The position numbers and the translations under genes were made by a program. Source: Candidatus Kapaibacterium sp. (GTDB lineage Bacteria; Bacteroidota; Ignavibacteria; Kapaibacteriales; UBA2268). Taken from it: a DNA stretch of 64,000 bases. Of this stretch, positions 35,626-45,769 are shown in pieces. Within the stretch, counting starts at the first letter, position 1, and every line of letters begins with the position of its first letter. The notes below the pieces were generated by a model that was not told the origin of the DNA, did not search any database, and saw only the letters and a list, made by a program, of their open reading frames with translations. Location of the stretch: NCBI GenBank assembly GCA_023957315.1, contig JAMLHE010000004.1, positions 248,001 to 312,000 on the forward strand. The letters run 5' to 3'.

Positions 35626-36858
35626 TCACTCAGCAAGTTTGCGAATTCGTTCGACAACCGGCGGATGTGAATAATTCAGCAAAACATAAAAAGGATCTGG
35701 AACCGGGTTTGACAAATTATCCGTACTGAGTTTTTTCAGAGCTTCGATTAGATGCGTACCTTTGCCAATCAACTTTTTCGCAAAATTATCAGCTGCAAAT
35801 TCATTTCGGCGCGATAGTGAATTCATCGCAACTGATAAGATGCTTTCAATCGGCGAAAACAGTATTCCGAAAAAAATCAACCCGGCATAGATTGGCATAT
35901 TTGTCATATAAAAAGCGGAGTACAGCATTTCCGATTGTAAAATTTGCCCCAAAAGAAAAAACAAAACGAAGGTATGAACTATACCGATTGCCATACCTTG
36001 AGTGATATGCTTCAGTTTGTAATGTCCGATTTCGTGAGCTAATACTGCCACGAGTTCCTCTTCAGAATGATTTTGAATCAGTGTGTCATAAAGAGCAATT
36101 CGTTTGTTCTTGCCGAACCCTGTGAAAAATGCGTTCGATTTGGTTGAGCGTTTGGAACCATCAATCACGAAAATATTCGTGAGTGGGAATTTTGCCTTTT
36201 CAGCCATAGCAGTAATTTTATCACGTAGCGAGCCCAATTCGAGCGGTACAAATTTGTTGAAAAGTGGCATAATCCAAGTCGGAGCAATATATGACAAAAT
36301 GAATGATATTGCCGTAACAAGCAAAAAACCGATTAGCCAAGCACTATTGCCAAGTTCGCCAAACACCCATAATATCGCTGCGAGAATAGGCAAACCGATT
36401 AGCATAGACAGCAACGTTGATTTGAGCAAATCAAGTACGAATGTTTTGGCTGTCATTTTGTTAAATCCATATTTGGCTTCAATCACAAAAGTTGAATATA
36501 TGGAAAATGGCAATCCGATTAGAAATTGGGCAAAAACCAGGATGCCGATGAATAGCAACCCGCGATAAATTTCGGAATCTGTAATGCCTGATACGACAGA
36601 CTCTAAATACGGGAAACCACCCATAAACCAAAATAGAGGGAAAGCAATCAAGCCCAAAGCATCGGATACTGAAGACATATTGAGCCTATCGGAGTAATAT
36701 GACTTCGCTTTCGAGAATTGCTCATCAGTATATATATCAGCTAACTCCGGAGGGACGACCGAAGCAAACATCTTCTTTTTGTTCAAATGCTCAGAAACGA
36801 GCGAAATAATGAAATTTACAACTAAAGTTACTAAGATTATAACAGCAATTATGTTCAA
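35626..36858 (-). CDS. M48 family (Ste24-type) integral membrane peptidase
   Basis: The 410-residue protein has several membrane segments and the zinc-protease motif HEIGH at 275-279 (VAVLAHEIGHYKLKH), with the third ligand Glu in the NEFAADNFA segment near 353. Size and the N-terminal spans match the CAAX prenyl protease 1/Ste24 branch rather than HtpX. In bacteria these peptidases probably clip membrane proteins or peptides; the substrate is unknown. The start is a TTG at 36858 with CGGAG in front. Confidence 0.9.
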   Translation of the reverse strand: MNIIAVIILVTLVVNFIISLVSEHLNKKKMFASVVPPELADIYTDEQFSKAKSYYSDRLNMSSVSDALGLIAFPLFWFMGGFPYLESVVSGITDSEIYRGLLFIGILVFAQFLIGLPFSIYSTFVIEAKYGFNKMTAKTFVLDLLKSTLLSMLIGLPILAAILWVFGELGNSAWLIGFLLVTAISFILSYIAPTWIMPLFNKFVPLELGSLRDKITAMAEKAKFPLTNIFVIDGSKRSTKSNAFFTGFGKNKRIALYDTLIQNHSEEELVAVLAHEIGHYKLKHITQGMAIGIVHTFVLFFLLGQILQSEMLYSAFYMTNMPIYAGLIFFGILFSPIESILSVAMNSLSRRNEFAADNFAKKLIGKGTHLIEALKKLSTDNLSNPVPDPFYVLLNYSHPPVVERIRKLAE

Positions 36859-36951
36859 AATAAAACTCCGATAAAAATAAATTTGACTATTACAGAAAAA
36901 AATGTTAAAATTAAATTCGTTACAAATGTAAAACTAAGAAAACTATTTAAA

Positions 36952-39900
36952 ATGATGCAAAAATTACGAATAATTCTATTATTGATGTTAATCCCAACAG
37001 GCATTCTAACTGCCCAAACACCTGATTGGCTTGAAGACATTACAAACAAAGTTGGGCTCGATGACGTTTCAGTATCACGTATATGGGTAGCCGATATTGA
37101 TGGCGACAACTATCCGGATTTGATTTTAGGCGGACCAAAGGCAACGCACAACACATTGAGAGTGTTCTTGAACCGCCCGGGCACAGGTTTACCCGGTGAC
37201 CCGAGTAGAATTTTTGTAGAGTTTACCGAGGAATCGGGTATCAATCAAACGCGCGACGGAAGCGACCGTTTGCGGATTTCCGATGTTGCTGCATTGGCAG
37301 ACGTGAACAACGACGGGCATATTGACATTGTAACAAGCATATATTACCACAGATTCACAGGATATAAAGGTGAAAATGACCCGGGCGATAGAACCGAGGT
37401 ATTATTAAACGATGGAACGGGGAAATTTACACTTTACAAATTATCGGGTTTGAATACAATTCAATTAGACCCGATTTTGCCACAAGGCTTGATAAACACT
37501 TCGGGAATCGCATTCCTTGATTACGATTATGACGGCAATATTGATATGTACTTTTCGACTTGGTTTACCGATTATTACGCGAGTACAGCTGATGTGAAAC
37601 AATTGGATGTGTTGTTTAAAGGCAATGGCGACGGTTCGTTCACTCGTGTTAATGATGCTGCTATTAATTCTGTTCGTGAGCCGATGTATGGAGTAAATGT
37701 CACTGATTGGAATAATGACGGTTGGCAGGATATCATCACATCGCCGTATTGTCGCAGCACAGGCAGCATATTCGCTAACAATGGCGACGGAACTTTCCGC
37801 GATGCAACATCAGAAGCAAATTACAGCGCCCAACATTTGCTACGGAACGGTCCCGGACTTTTGTGCCAATGGGAAGCCAATCCCGCAGATTTTGACAATG
37901 ACGGCGATATGGATTTACTACAAGTTTTAGTTCATGGCGGTTATGGAGCCGGAGTGGGTAGAACTACAATTGCTGTAAACGGTGGTGCAAAAAATGGTTA
38001 TAGATATGAATGGGATGTGAATTTGCTAAAGCGAGATGCGCCACTAAACTCACATCTCGGTGACATGGGTGCTACGTGGTTCGACATTGATAATGATGGC
38101 AAACTCGATGTAGCAATCGGTCAGATGTCATACCCACAAGCGAATCTCGAAGGACAAGAACGCCTTTATATACTTCAACAAAAGGAAGACAAGAGTTTCG
38201 AAGATATTTCCAAGAAGCTGGGGATTTTCTTCAGCATGAAGGAAGGGCATTCGATGGAGCCGATTGATTTCGATTTAGATGGCGACCAAGACTTAATCGT
38301 AACTCGTCAGGCTCGCGATACTTTGCTAATTGATACAGTCATAAATGGTCAAGCTCAACAAATAAAAGTGCCACGAGCATATATGGCAATCGTTTTACTT
38401 GAAAATAAAATTGGGAATGCTAATAATTGGGCAGGGATAAACCCCAAGATGCCTGCGGGAGTCAATCAATCAGGCATCGGTACTCGAGTAACGGTTCACT
38501 CCGGAGAGTTGAACCAAATGCGTGAGCTACAAGCAGGTCTGGGGCATTTTTCTAACCAACAACCATTTTTGCAAACAATCGGAATGGCACAAAAAAATAG
38601 AATTGATTCGATTACTATTCGATTGCCTGAGAAAAATTTACAAACTGTTAAAGTTTACAATCCACCGATGAATTTGAATTTGGATATTTTGCCAAATGGT
38701 ACTTACAATATTATAAAAACTTGGGCAGAACCACAAGCTATCATTGCCTTCAAACAAGCAAAACTTGATTTCGGGACAGTCAATGAAAATGAAAATAAAA
38801 GCTCGGAATTAGTAATTCAAAATATTGGTGATGCGGATTTGGTGGTCGAAAATTATTCAATTTCAAAGTTGTCGCCAATCTACGAGTTCACTAAAGTTCC
38901 GGCTGGGTTTACATTAGCTCCCGGAGAGGAACTAAGCATCGGCGCAAAATTTAATCCCGATAAGCGGGGCTTGTTTATAGGCGAAGTCGAATTCATTTCA
39001 AATGCTATAAACGGTACCCGCCGTGGCTACGATTTGGAAGGATATGGGTTTGCTGACCAACCAATGATTGCCGTTAATCAAAATTCTGTAGATTTCGGAA
39101 TAGTTCATATAGACACACCCCGAGTGATGGAATTAATAATTGAAAATTTCGGAGAAATAGCATTAGAAATTGAATACATAGATATACTCGGCAACAAAGA
39201 TGCTGTGTTTGAGGTGCTCGACGGGCAAAGTTTTGTGGTAGAAGCCAAAAGCGAAGAAATAGTTCGAGTCAAATTTTCGCCAATTGAATATATTGATTAC
39301 AATGCAAGTTTGAAAATAGGTTCAAATGCCTATAATCATAATGAAGTGTCAGTGAGTTTGAGCGGAACAGGCGACGGACCGCGACCGGATTTGGCTGCTG
39401 AAGAATCATATGATTTCGGGACGGCTGAAATAGGCAGTTTCAAAGACATGGATGTGCAGTTAGGGAATTCCGGAGGTGGAATATTAACCATCGAGAAAAT
39501 TGATATTTTATTAAACAATGGCATTTTTGAACTGCTTGATTTCAATCCACCATATGATTTGGGAGCGAACGAAAGTATGAACGTAAAAGTTCGATTCAAA
39601 CCCAAACAAGCATCATCAATAAGCAAACCTGTGGATATCACTACTACTTCATTCTTCCAGAAAGTTCGCAGAGTGTCATTCACCGGCATAGGTTATGACC
39701 CGTCGTCAGTTGAAGACCATTGTTGTTCGCACGAATTAAACATAGAATATTATCCAAACCCGACAGTCCAAGCCGGTTTTGTCCAGATTCACAATGCAAA
39801 TCCAAATTATCCGATTGAAATCATCATAAGCGACGAAAGCGGACGTTTTGTTAGCCAATCAACTCATAATGCGATGGGAAGCGGGCTAATTACGCTAAAT

Positions 39901-39987
39901 ACCGAAAGCCTAAGTTCGGGAGTATATTATATCCAAATTTACAATGGCATCAAAAACGAAACACTGAGAATGGTGAAGGTGAGGTAG
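36952..39987 (+). CDS. Giant secreted FG-GAP/UnbV-like protein with T9SS sorting domain
   Basis: After a signal peptide (MMQKLRIILLLMLIPTGILTA) this 1011-residue protein shows at least seven FG-GAP/VCBS-type calcium repeats, for example DIDGDNYPDLILGG, DVNNDGHIDIVTS, DYDYDGNIDMYFS, DFDNDGDMDLLQV and DIDNDGKLDVAIG (residues ~45-480). A segment with GIGTRVTVHSGELNQMRELQAG resembles the ASPIC/UnbV domain. Then come about three Ig-like choice-of-anchor D units (IAFKQAKLDFGTVNENENKSSELV), and the C-terminus is a T9SS sorting domain (IEIIISDESGRFV, SSGVYYIQIYNG). The frame is open upstream to 36883, but the ATG at 36952 gives the signal peptide. Likely a secreted or surface propeller of unknown ligand. 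Confidence 0.85.
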   Translation: MMQKLRIILLLMLIPTGILTAQTPDWLEDITNKVGLDDVSVSRIWVADIDGDNYPDLILGGPKATHNTLRVFLNRPGTGLPGDPSRIFVEFTEESGINQTRDGSDRLRISDVAALADVNNDGHIDIVTSIYYHRFTGYKGENDPGDRTEVLLNDGTGKFTLYKLSGLNTIQLDPILPQGLINTSGIAFLDYDYDGNIDMYFSTWFTDYYASTADVKQLDVLFKGNGDGSFTRVNDAAINSVREPMYGVNVTDWNNDGWQDIITSPYCRSTGSIFANNGDGTFRDATSEANYSAQHLLRNGPGLLCQWEANPADFDNDGDMDLLQVLVHGGYGAGVGRTTIAVNGGAKNGYRYEWDVNLLKRDAPLNSHLGDMGATWFDIDNDGKLDVAIGQMSYPQANLEGQERLYILQQKEDKSFEDISKKLGIFFSMKEGHSMEPIDFDLDGDQDLIVTRQARDTLLIDTVINGQAQQIKVPRAYMAIVLLENKIGNANNWAGINPKMPAGVNQSGIGTRVTVHSGELNQMRELQAGLGHFSNQQPFLQTIGMAQKNRIDSITIRLPEKNLQTVKVYNPPMNLNLDILPNGTYNIIKTWAEPQAIIAFKQAKLDFGTVNENENKSSELVIQNIGDADLVVENYSISKLSPIYEFTKVPAGFTLAPGEELSIGAKFNPDKRGLFIGEVEFISNAINGTRRGYDLEGYGFADQPMIAVNQNSVDFGIVHIDTPRVMELIIENFGEIALEIEYIDILGNKDAVFEVLDGQSFVVEAKSEEIVRVKFSPIEYIDYNASLKIGSNAYNHNEVSVSLSGTGDGPRPDLAAEESYDFGTAEIGSFKDMDVQLGNSGGGILTIEKIDILLNNGIFELLDFNPPYDLGANESMNVKVRFKPKQASSISKPVDITTTSFFQKVRRVSFTGIGYDPSSVEDHCCSHELNIEYYPNPTVQAGFVQIHNANPNYPIEIIISDESGRFVSQSTHNAMGSGLITLNTESLSSGVYYIQIYNGIKNETLRMVKVR

Positions 39988-39996
39988 AATAAAACT

Positions 39997-40320
39997 ATGC
40001 TTACACAAGAACTTGCAATAGAAAAGGTAAAATCCTTCGTAAGAGAACTTATCGAAAATGGAGTTCATATCGAAAGAATCTATCTTTACGGTTCATATTC
40101 GAAGAACTGCCAAACAAAAGATTCAGACATAGATTTAGCCTTAGTATCGGGTGAATTTACAGGATTCGGATTTGAAGACAGAAAATTGTTATCCTCAGTC
40201 GGTATTAAGAAAGATTATCTTGATATTGAAACCAAGACATTTTCAACAGAGTCATTTACCAATGGTAATCCTTTCTATGAGGAAATAATTGCTACAGGAA
40301 TTGAAATCGTTGTCAATTGA
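39997..40320 (+). CDS. Minimal nucleotidyltransferase (MNT-like) domain protein
   Basis: The 107-residue product is a small nucleotidyltransferase-fold protein with the hG[GS] pattern GSYSKNCQTKDSDIDLALVS, giving the two catalytic-type Asp residues (DSDID). Such proteins usually pair with a HEPN partner as toxin-antitoxin modules (MntA/HepT), but no HEPN gene is next to it here. It starts 9 bp after the giant T9SS gene and ends 19 bp before the convergent prkA gene. It may be an orphan antitoxin or a resident nucleotidyltransferase; function is unassigned. Confidence 0.75.
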   Translation: MLTQELAIEKVKSFVRELIENGVHIERIYLYGSYSKNCQTKDSDIDLALVSGEFTGFGFEDRKLLSSVGIKKDYLDIETKTFSTESFTNGNPFYEEIIATGIEIVVN

Positions 40321-40339
40321 ACAATTAATCCCCCCACCA

Positions 40340-42625
40340 TCAATACTTATTCGGCAAATCTTTGTCTAAAACATAGATGCTGACCTGTGTGGCACCAATC
40401 TCGCTATAGCCGAACTTCGATTGAAGGTTTTCTATCATATAATTAACGTCACGTTTCAGTCGTTCGTCATAAGTTTGGAATTGGCTTGACCCGTAATCCA
40501 AAATTGCACGACGGAAATTTTCATTCTTTGCATATGGAGCGAGTGCATTTTCTTTCAAATTTCGGGTATATTTTTCGAAAAGGGCTTTGAACAGCTTGGT
40601 TTCAAACACCGTCTTCCCTTCCAAACGAATTTCTTGGGACAGTGTATCGGAAACATATTCGTTGAATGTGTCGCGTCGTAGAGCTTTTTGAGTAGTTGGA
40701 GTGGCTGATTTGCCTAAAATTCTCGCTTCAAAAGTCTCAAGATATTCCTCAGTTACAACAATTACGTCACCCGTGGTTTCGTTCCTCTTTGTGTCGCCAA
40801 TTTCGAAGTTAATTGCAAATAGGTAATTGGCAATATCATCGGAAATGTGCTTTTTGTTGAAGAAATAAATTGCTTCTTTGACTTGCTGCAATACATCGTA
40901 ATCGTACAAATCAATCAGCTTTTCGATGAAATCATCGGGTACATCAACGTCGGCGTCCTCTTTTTTATTCTCGAAATATTTCTTAACATCATCCATTGTA
41001 ATCAATCTTTTGGAATTGCGATGCATTGAGTAAAATTCGTTGAAGACCCACAGTGAACGTCTGCCGGAAATCCCTTTTCTGCCTTCCATTTCCGATTGCG
41101 CCAATACATCCTTCCGCATCGCTTTATTGAATCTTTTTATATCGTCTTCGCTGAGCCATTCAGGAATTTTACCGTTATAGATTTCCATCTTTAGCAATAA
41201 AAGGTTTTTATCGAGATATTTCGAATATTTATCGGGCTTATTTATCCATTTTTTCAATGCGGGTGCATCATTTTCTAAACGTGTTGCGATGATAATTTTT
41301 GCAAAATTCGACAAAATTCCCGGCAAAAAACTATGCAAAATTGATTCGTTGAATTTTTCGGTATAAATTGCAACTTCGGTGTTGTAATCAAGCACATAAG
41401 GAATGTTGACATTGATGATTCTGTCCTGGAATGATTTTATATCAACATAATGAATTTTATCTTCCGGATTAACCAATCCGATAAATAGAGTCCTGATATA
41501 TTCTTCGGTCAAATCTACTTTGTGAACACCGTCGCTTATAATTCCATGGTAAGCTTTCAATCGTTCAACGTTATGTTCCTTAATATCCATCAAAGCTAAA
41601 ACGCCGTTGTTGGTCTTTGCTAAATATGAAAATGCGTAGTTGACTTCGTCATTTTTGAGCAAGTCATTTATCATATATTGCAATGATGGTTTGGATAAAT
41701 TCTCCCTGCAAAGCGGGTCGCCGGGATTGAAAACACTGATGCCTTCGCCCAATTGACGATTATAATAATTTTTGCGAGCATTCATCATGCTGAAGACTGC
41801 AAGTGGGTCGCCAAGCCTGTCCATTAGTGTTTTGGAGATTGAACTACAAATTGAACAAGGTACATCTTTGAAAATCCATTCATATTCCCTATTATTGAAC
41901 ATTTTCAGTTTGAAATCCCCTTCGGGTATTAGTTCATCAAGGAATTGCCTCCGGAATGGCTTTGGAATTTGCAATATCGGATGGTCATGATTCGGACATG
42001 AAAATTCGAGATATTTTTCGGGAAAATTTAATATTGATGTATTTGCGGCTTCCTTCTTTTCTTTATGCTTTTCCTCTTCTATCCTATACTTTTGCATTTC
42101 TTTAGATTGGAATCCACCGAGTTGTTCGATATCGAGCCTCCAATAAGTTTTGTAAGATACGCCTTCGGGTTTCTTGGTATATTCTTCAAACTTGTGGAGT
42201 AAATTATTCAAAAAAGTGCTTTTGCCGCTTCCGGGAGGTCCCTCGAATATATATATTCGATTTGTATTGGAGCCTTTGCGAAAGTCATTGATAAGATTCA
42301 TGAAGCGATTTGCAAATAATCTATCCGAGAAAAAAGGGTCGTCGCATTCATGTGCTAACAATTTAGATGTATCATAATCAATAAATCCAATATGCTCGGT
42401 GTCACGAGTAAAATCATCCTTCCCGTCCGGAACGTAATGATGCACCATGTCATGAAATAGTTGATATATATTTCGGAACACTAATTCGGGATTTTTCGAT
42501 GATAAATACAAAAAATCGTTAAAGGGAATCGGCATTCTTTTTTCCTTTTCCATTATGTTGTTGCTCAAATTTATTAGAGCTTCGAGTCTTTTAGCTTTGG
42601 ATTGAATCTCGACAAATGTTTCCAT
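40340..42625 (-). CDS. prkA: PrkA/YeaG-family serine kinase-like AAA protein
   Basis: The 761-residue protein has the P-loop GPPGSGKS at 129-136 after an N-terminal PrkA-type region, and belongs with the SpoVR and DUF444 genes just upstream. PrkA/YeaG proteins are AAA-domain proteins linked to stress, stationary phase and sporulation control; some have serine kinase activity. This one is longer than the ~640 residues typical of YeaG. It carries Cys210 (in CPNHDHP), Cys257 and Cys260 (CSIC) in the middle, which could bind a metal. The start METFVEIQ is 6 bases past the spoVR stop. Confidence 0.9.
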   Translation of the reverse strand: METFVEIQSKAKRLEALINLSNNIMEKEKRMPIPFNDFLYLSSKNPELVFRNIYQLFHDMVHHYVPDGKDDFTRDTEHIGFIDYDTSKLLAHECDDPFFSDRLFANRFMNLINDFRKGSNTNRIYIFEGPPGSGKSTFLNNLLHKFEEYTKKPEGVSYKTYWRLDIEQLGGFQSKEMQKYRIEEEKHKEKKEAANTSILNFPEKYLEFSCPNHDHPILQIPKPFRRQFLDELIPEGDFKLKMFNNREYEWIFKDVPCSICSSISKTLMDRLGDPLAVFSMMNARKNYYNRQLGEGISVFNPGDPLCRENLSKPSLQYMINDLLKNDEVNYAFSYLAKTNNGVLALMDIKEHNVERLKAYHGIISDGVHKVDLTEEYIRTLFIGLVNPEDKIHYVDIKSFQDRIINVNIPYVLDYNTEVAIYTEKFNESILHSFLPGILSNFAKIIIATRLENDAPALKKWINKPDKYSKYLDKNLLLLKMEIYNGKIPEWLSEDDIKRFNKAMRKDVLAQSEMEGRKGISGRRSLWVFNEFYSMHRNSKRLITMDDVKKYFENKKEDADVDVPDDFIEKLIDLYDYDVLQQVKEAIYFFNKKHISDDIANYLFAINFEIGDTKRNETTGDVIVVTEEYLETFEARILGKSATPTTQKALRRDTFNEYVSDTLSQEIRLEGKTVFETKLFKALFEKYTRNLKENALAPYAKNENFRRAILDYGSSQFQTYDERLKRDVNYMIENLQSKFGYSEIGATQVSIYVLDKDLPNKY

Positions 42626-42631
42626 GTTTTT

Positions 42632-44254
42632 CTAAAGATTTCTTTTGGATAATTTTTTATTTTTCATAGTATAAACAACGGGACGAAACTCGAATTTATC
42701 TTCCGAGTCTGTGTCTTCAGTCTTTTTGTAGATGTCGGTAGTTTCGAGTATCACAGTGCCTTCGTACATTCCGCCCGTCCAAAGATACTCGATACCTAAC
42801 AATGTATCTGAAATATATGGCTTATAAAGTTGCTTGCCCTCAAAGGCATGTTTGAGGTACAAAGTCTTGTCATTACTTTTAGCTACATCAACGCTTATTA
42901 TTGGCGGATGGTACATATTGTCAATGAGCATCTGCTTGTAATCGGTTGCTTTTCGGCTTTTGACGTAATATTCATATGTACCGCGACTTTTATTCATTCT
43001 TTTGCCGACAACAAATAGGTCATATTCATCAACAAATTCTTGGTCAACAAAAGTATTAATCAACATAAAATCAGTAAAATTCTTACGTATATCAAATAAT
43101 ACTCTTTTGCCCGAATTCGTTTGTCGGTCATAATTCTCGCGTTTCTCATAATCTTTGATTAGCTGGTAGTTGTAATTTAGTTTGCCTCTGTTGGCAGATT
43201 GTTCGATATGTTGAAACAATCTCAGCCCTATAGCATAAGGGTTATAGCCAATGCGACTGATTGAAGTAACTTTGGAGTTAATAACTGCATATTCCGATTC
43301 ATGACCTTTTATTCTGTCGTCTTTGATAAACAATTCGTCATGCCAATAACTTGCCCAACCCTCATTGATAGTTTTTGTTCGAATTTGTGGCGCAAAGTAA
43401 ACAGATGTGCTCCGAACGATATTCATGATAGCTTTCATCCATTCATTTTCATCACGATTCAAATAGGGCGAATTATCACGAATGAATTCGAGAATATCTG
43501 TAGGTTTTACCTTGTCAACTTTTTGAGATTTTTCATATTTGCTGTCAAATTCGGGATATTTTGATTTGATACCCGAGAAAAAGAGCGATTCGGCAAGGTC
43601 GGGATTTTTATCGAAAATATCATTATAACGCTTCACTTCCGAATAAACTTCCCCGGATGTTACCTTAACTTCGGATTGCAAAAAGTCCTCGAAATAATAG
43701 TTCAATTTGGAGGACAATTCCATATTAGCGGGGAAATTTTGTTGAGATAAATCTGTAAAATATCCCGATAAATTGTCAATTCCCCTGCAAAATTCTATGA
43801 TATAATCCACCCAACGTCCATGACTGCTCCTGAGAGTGGCAATCAATCTTTTCTCGGCGAGAGCTTGTCCGACGAAATCATCATTCCAAGTGTGCTCGAA
43901 AAATATATTATTTTGAAAGAAATCAACATGACCGAGCACATGATAAAAAATCATGATATTCAGCCAATCGGGGTTGTTGTCATTATAGTAAGAAATTGCC
44001 GGGCGAGAGTTAATCACAGTCTCATACGGATTGTGCGGGTATAATTTATATTGCCCTTTGCCTTTGAGTACCTCCACATCGTTCACCCAATAATCGTAAA
44101 GAGTCGGAATCATGCCTTTGGGCGATAGTTCAATCAAATCTTGGTTTGTGACTATATATTCGAGTGTTTCGCTTTGGAAATTCAAACCTGCATCTTGAGC
44201 GCGCGATTTGCACTCTTCCATGATTTTTTTTGTATCTTGGTCTATTAATTTCAT
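42632..44254 (-). CDS. spoVR: SpoVR family protein
   Basis: SpoVR/YcgB proteins are found next to PrkA and DUF444 in many bacteria; their biochemical role is not established. The 540-residue sequence carries the family features: NDNNPDWLNIMIFYHVLGHVDFFQNN, the NEGWASYWHDELF motif with its conserved Glu/His, YNPYAIGLRLFQHIEQ and FINTFVDQEFVDEYDLFVVG. Length is close to the usual ~500. It begins one base before the end of the upstream DUF444 gene and is followed 6 bases later by prkA, so the three are one transcript. Confidence 0.93.
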   Translation of the reverse strand: MKLIDQDTKKIMEECKSRAQDAGLNFQSETLEYIVTNQDLIELSPKGMIPTLYDYWVNDVEVLKGKGQYKLYPHNPYETVINSRPAISYYNDNNPDWLNIMIFYHVLGHVDFFQNNIFFEHTWNDDFVGQALAEKRLIATLRSSHGRWVDYIIEFCRGIDNLSGYFTDLSQQNFPANMELSSKLNYYFEDFLQSEVKVTSGEVYSEVKRYNDIFDKNPDLAESLFFSGIKSKYPEFDSKYEKSQKVDKVKPTDILEFIRDNSPYLNRDENEWMKAIMNIVRSTSVYFAPQIRTKTINEGWASYWHDELFIKDDRIKGHESEYAVINSKVTSISRIGYNPYAIGLRLFQHIEQSANRGKLNYNYQLIKDYEKRENYDRQTNSGKRVLFDIRKNFTDFMLINTFVDQEFVDEYDLFVVGKRMNKSRGTYEYYVKSRKATDYKQMLIDNMYHPPIISVDVAKSNDKTLYLKHAFEGKQLYKPYISDTLLGIEYLWTGGMYEGTVILETTDIYKKTEDTDSEDKFEFRPVVYTMKNKKLSKRNL

Positions 44255-45660
44255 TAGTGTGTTACTCCTTGCTCGACTAATTTCTTAATTCCATCCATGA
44301 TTCGATTTTCGTCTGCATCTGTAGCCGAGAAACCATCCATCTTAAATATCTCGGGGTGCTGTTTCAACAAACCGGACGATTCGAGATATTTTTCAACCGT
44401 CGTTGTTGATGCACCACCCCAAGAATTTCGCGCTACAGTAATACCAACACGATTTGTGGTATTAGCCATTTTTTGCAGTTCTGTAATTGTTAGTTTGCCG
44501 TCGGCATCCCAATCATCGCCATCAGTGCCGTAAAAGACGTAAATGTTGTAATCGCGAACTAATTGTTCCTTTTCGATAATTTGATTTACGAGCTCAAATG
44601 CAGGAAAAACATTCGTTCCACCCGCAACTGAAGAATTGTGATAAGTATAAAAATCAGGAACTTCCTTTGCAGCTTGGTCATGCAAAATGAATCGTGTTTC
44701 GACATTTTCGTTATATTGGTACATCAGCCAACTATAAATCAGCAAATGCTGTGTAGTCACTACTTCAGTAGGTTTTCCTTGCATCGAACCGGAATAATCT
44801 CGCAAAAAGAATACAATTGCTTGAGTTTCGAAGTCTTTCTCAGCCGAAAGAATTCTATAAATTTCATCATTAGGATTCAACATCAATTTATCAGGTGAAA
44901 ATTCTTTGTCGGGGTCTATATTCCCGAGCAAAATATTGGTTTTAATCACATTTTTCAATGTTGCCATTTTGTCGAGAATTTGCCCGAAACGCTTGTTTTT
45001 ATCAGTCAAATCATATGTGTATTTTGTAAATGACCTCTTTTTGCCTTTTACTTTCAAGTTTGGTAGTTGGAATTTCTCGGTCAAAATCCTCCCTAAATCG
45101 AAAGCATCAGAAATGACATCATGCCCGTCTCCTCCACCTTTGCCGGCGCCTTGACCTTCGCCTTCGCCTGGTTGTCCTTCGGCAGATTCTTCGCCAATTA
45201 CTTCGCCTTCTTCCCCATCGCCGGTGCCACCTGTGGTTTCCTCTTCGGTTGTAATCGAATCGTCATGGTAAAATTTTGGCTCTGTTGTTGTCGGGACAAT
45301 GATGACTTGTTGCTTTTTTTTGCCGGGTTTGACTAATTTACCCAACTTGATTCTTCGCGGAAAACCATCTTTGTCGCGTTGGTCATCACGAGTTAAAAGT
45401 TCGTCCAAAGTTTGCAAAGTCATATTATAACTCGACGAATCAGGCTTCAGCCCTACTGATTCGGAAAATAAATTGTTAGGCTTCGCATCCTCAGATTGGA
45501 TTACGATTTCATGGCTTCCACCAATCTTTTTTTCCCATTCGATATAATCATCGCTGTTTGTAGCAGAATTATCGAAAATTTTCGTGTTTTCAGATTCTTT
45601 TTTCATAGCTTCAATGCCGTTATTCAGTTTTTTATTACGACGTGATATAAAAATACACAT
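44254..45660 (-). CDS. DUF444 (YeaH/YhbH) family VWA-like protein
   Basis: This is the third member of the YeaG/PrkA-YeaH-SpoVR set. The N-terminal ~130 residues are followed by an acidic, glycine-rich linker at 134-182 (GEGEGQGAGKG), typical of YeaH. The C-terminal half is a von Willebrand-A-like domain with a MIDAS-type DYSGS motif (288-292) and the SVAGGTNVFPAFELV and FYGTDGDDWDADG strands. It probably works as a complex with PrkA and SpoVR in stress response. The start is either the ATG at 45660 or an ATG 18 codons downstream (MKKESENT). It ends inside the spoVR start by one base. Confidence 0.9.
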   Translation of the reverse strand: MCIFISRRNKKLNNGIEAMKKESENTKIFDNSATNSDDYIEWEKKIGGSHEIVIQSEDAKPNNLFSESVGLKPDSSSYNMTLQTLDELLTRDDQRDKDGFPRRIKLGKLVKPGKKKQQVIIVPTTTEPKFYHDDSITTEEETTGGTGDGEEGEVIGEESAEGQPGEGEGQGAGKGGGDGHDVISDAFDLGRILTEKFQLPNLKVKGKKRSFTKYTYDLTDKNKRFGQILDKMATLKNVIKTNILLGNIDPDKEFSPDKLMLNPNDEIYRILSAEKDFETQAIVFFLRDYSGSMQGKPTEVVTTQHLLIYSWLMYQYNENVETRFILHDQAAKEVPDFYTYHNSSVAGGTNVFPAFELVNQIIEKEQLVRDYNIYVFYGTDGDDWDADGKLTITELQKMANTTNRVGITVARNSWGGASTTTVEKYLESSGLLKQHPEIFKMDGFSATDADENRIMDGIKKLVEQGVTH

Positions 45661-45769
45661 TTTTTGACTATGGCAATAATCTTAATCAATTTTATTTCCA
45701 AGTGTAGTTTAATGAATTTGATTTGGTAAATTTGCTTGATATATTTAGACAATTTTAAGAAGAATAGAT

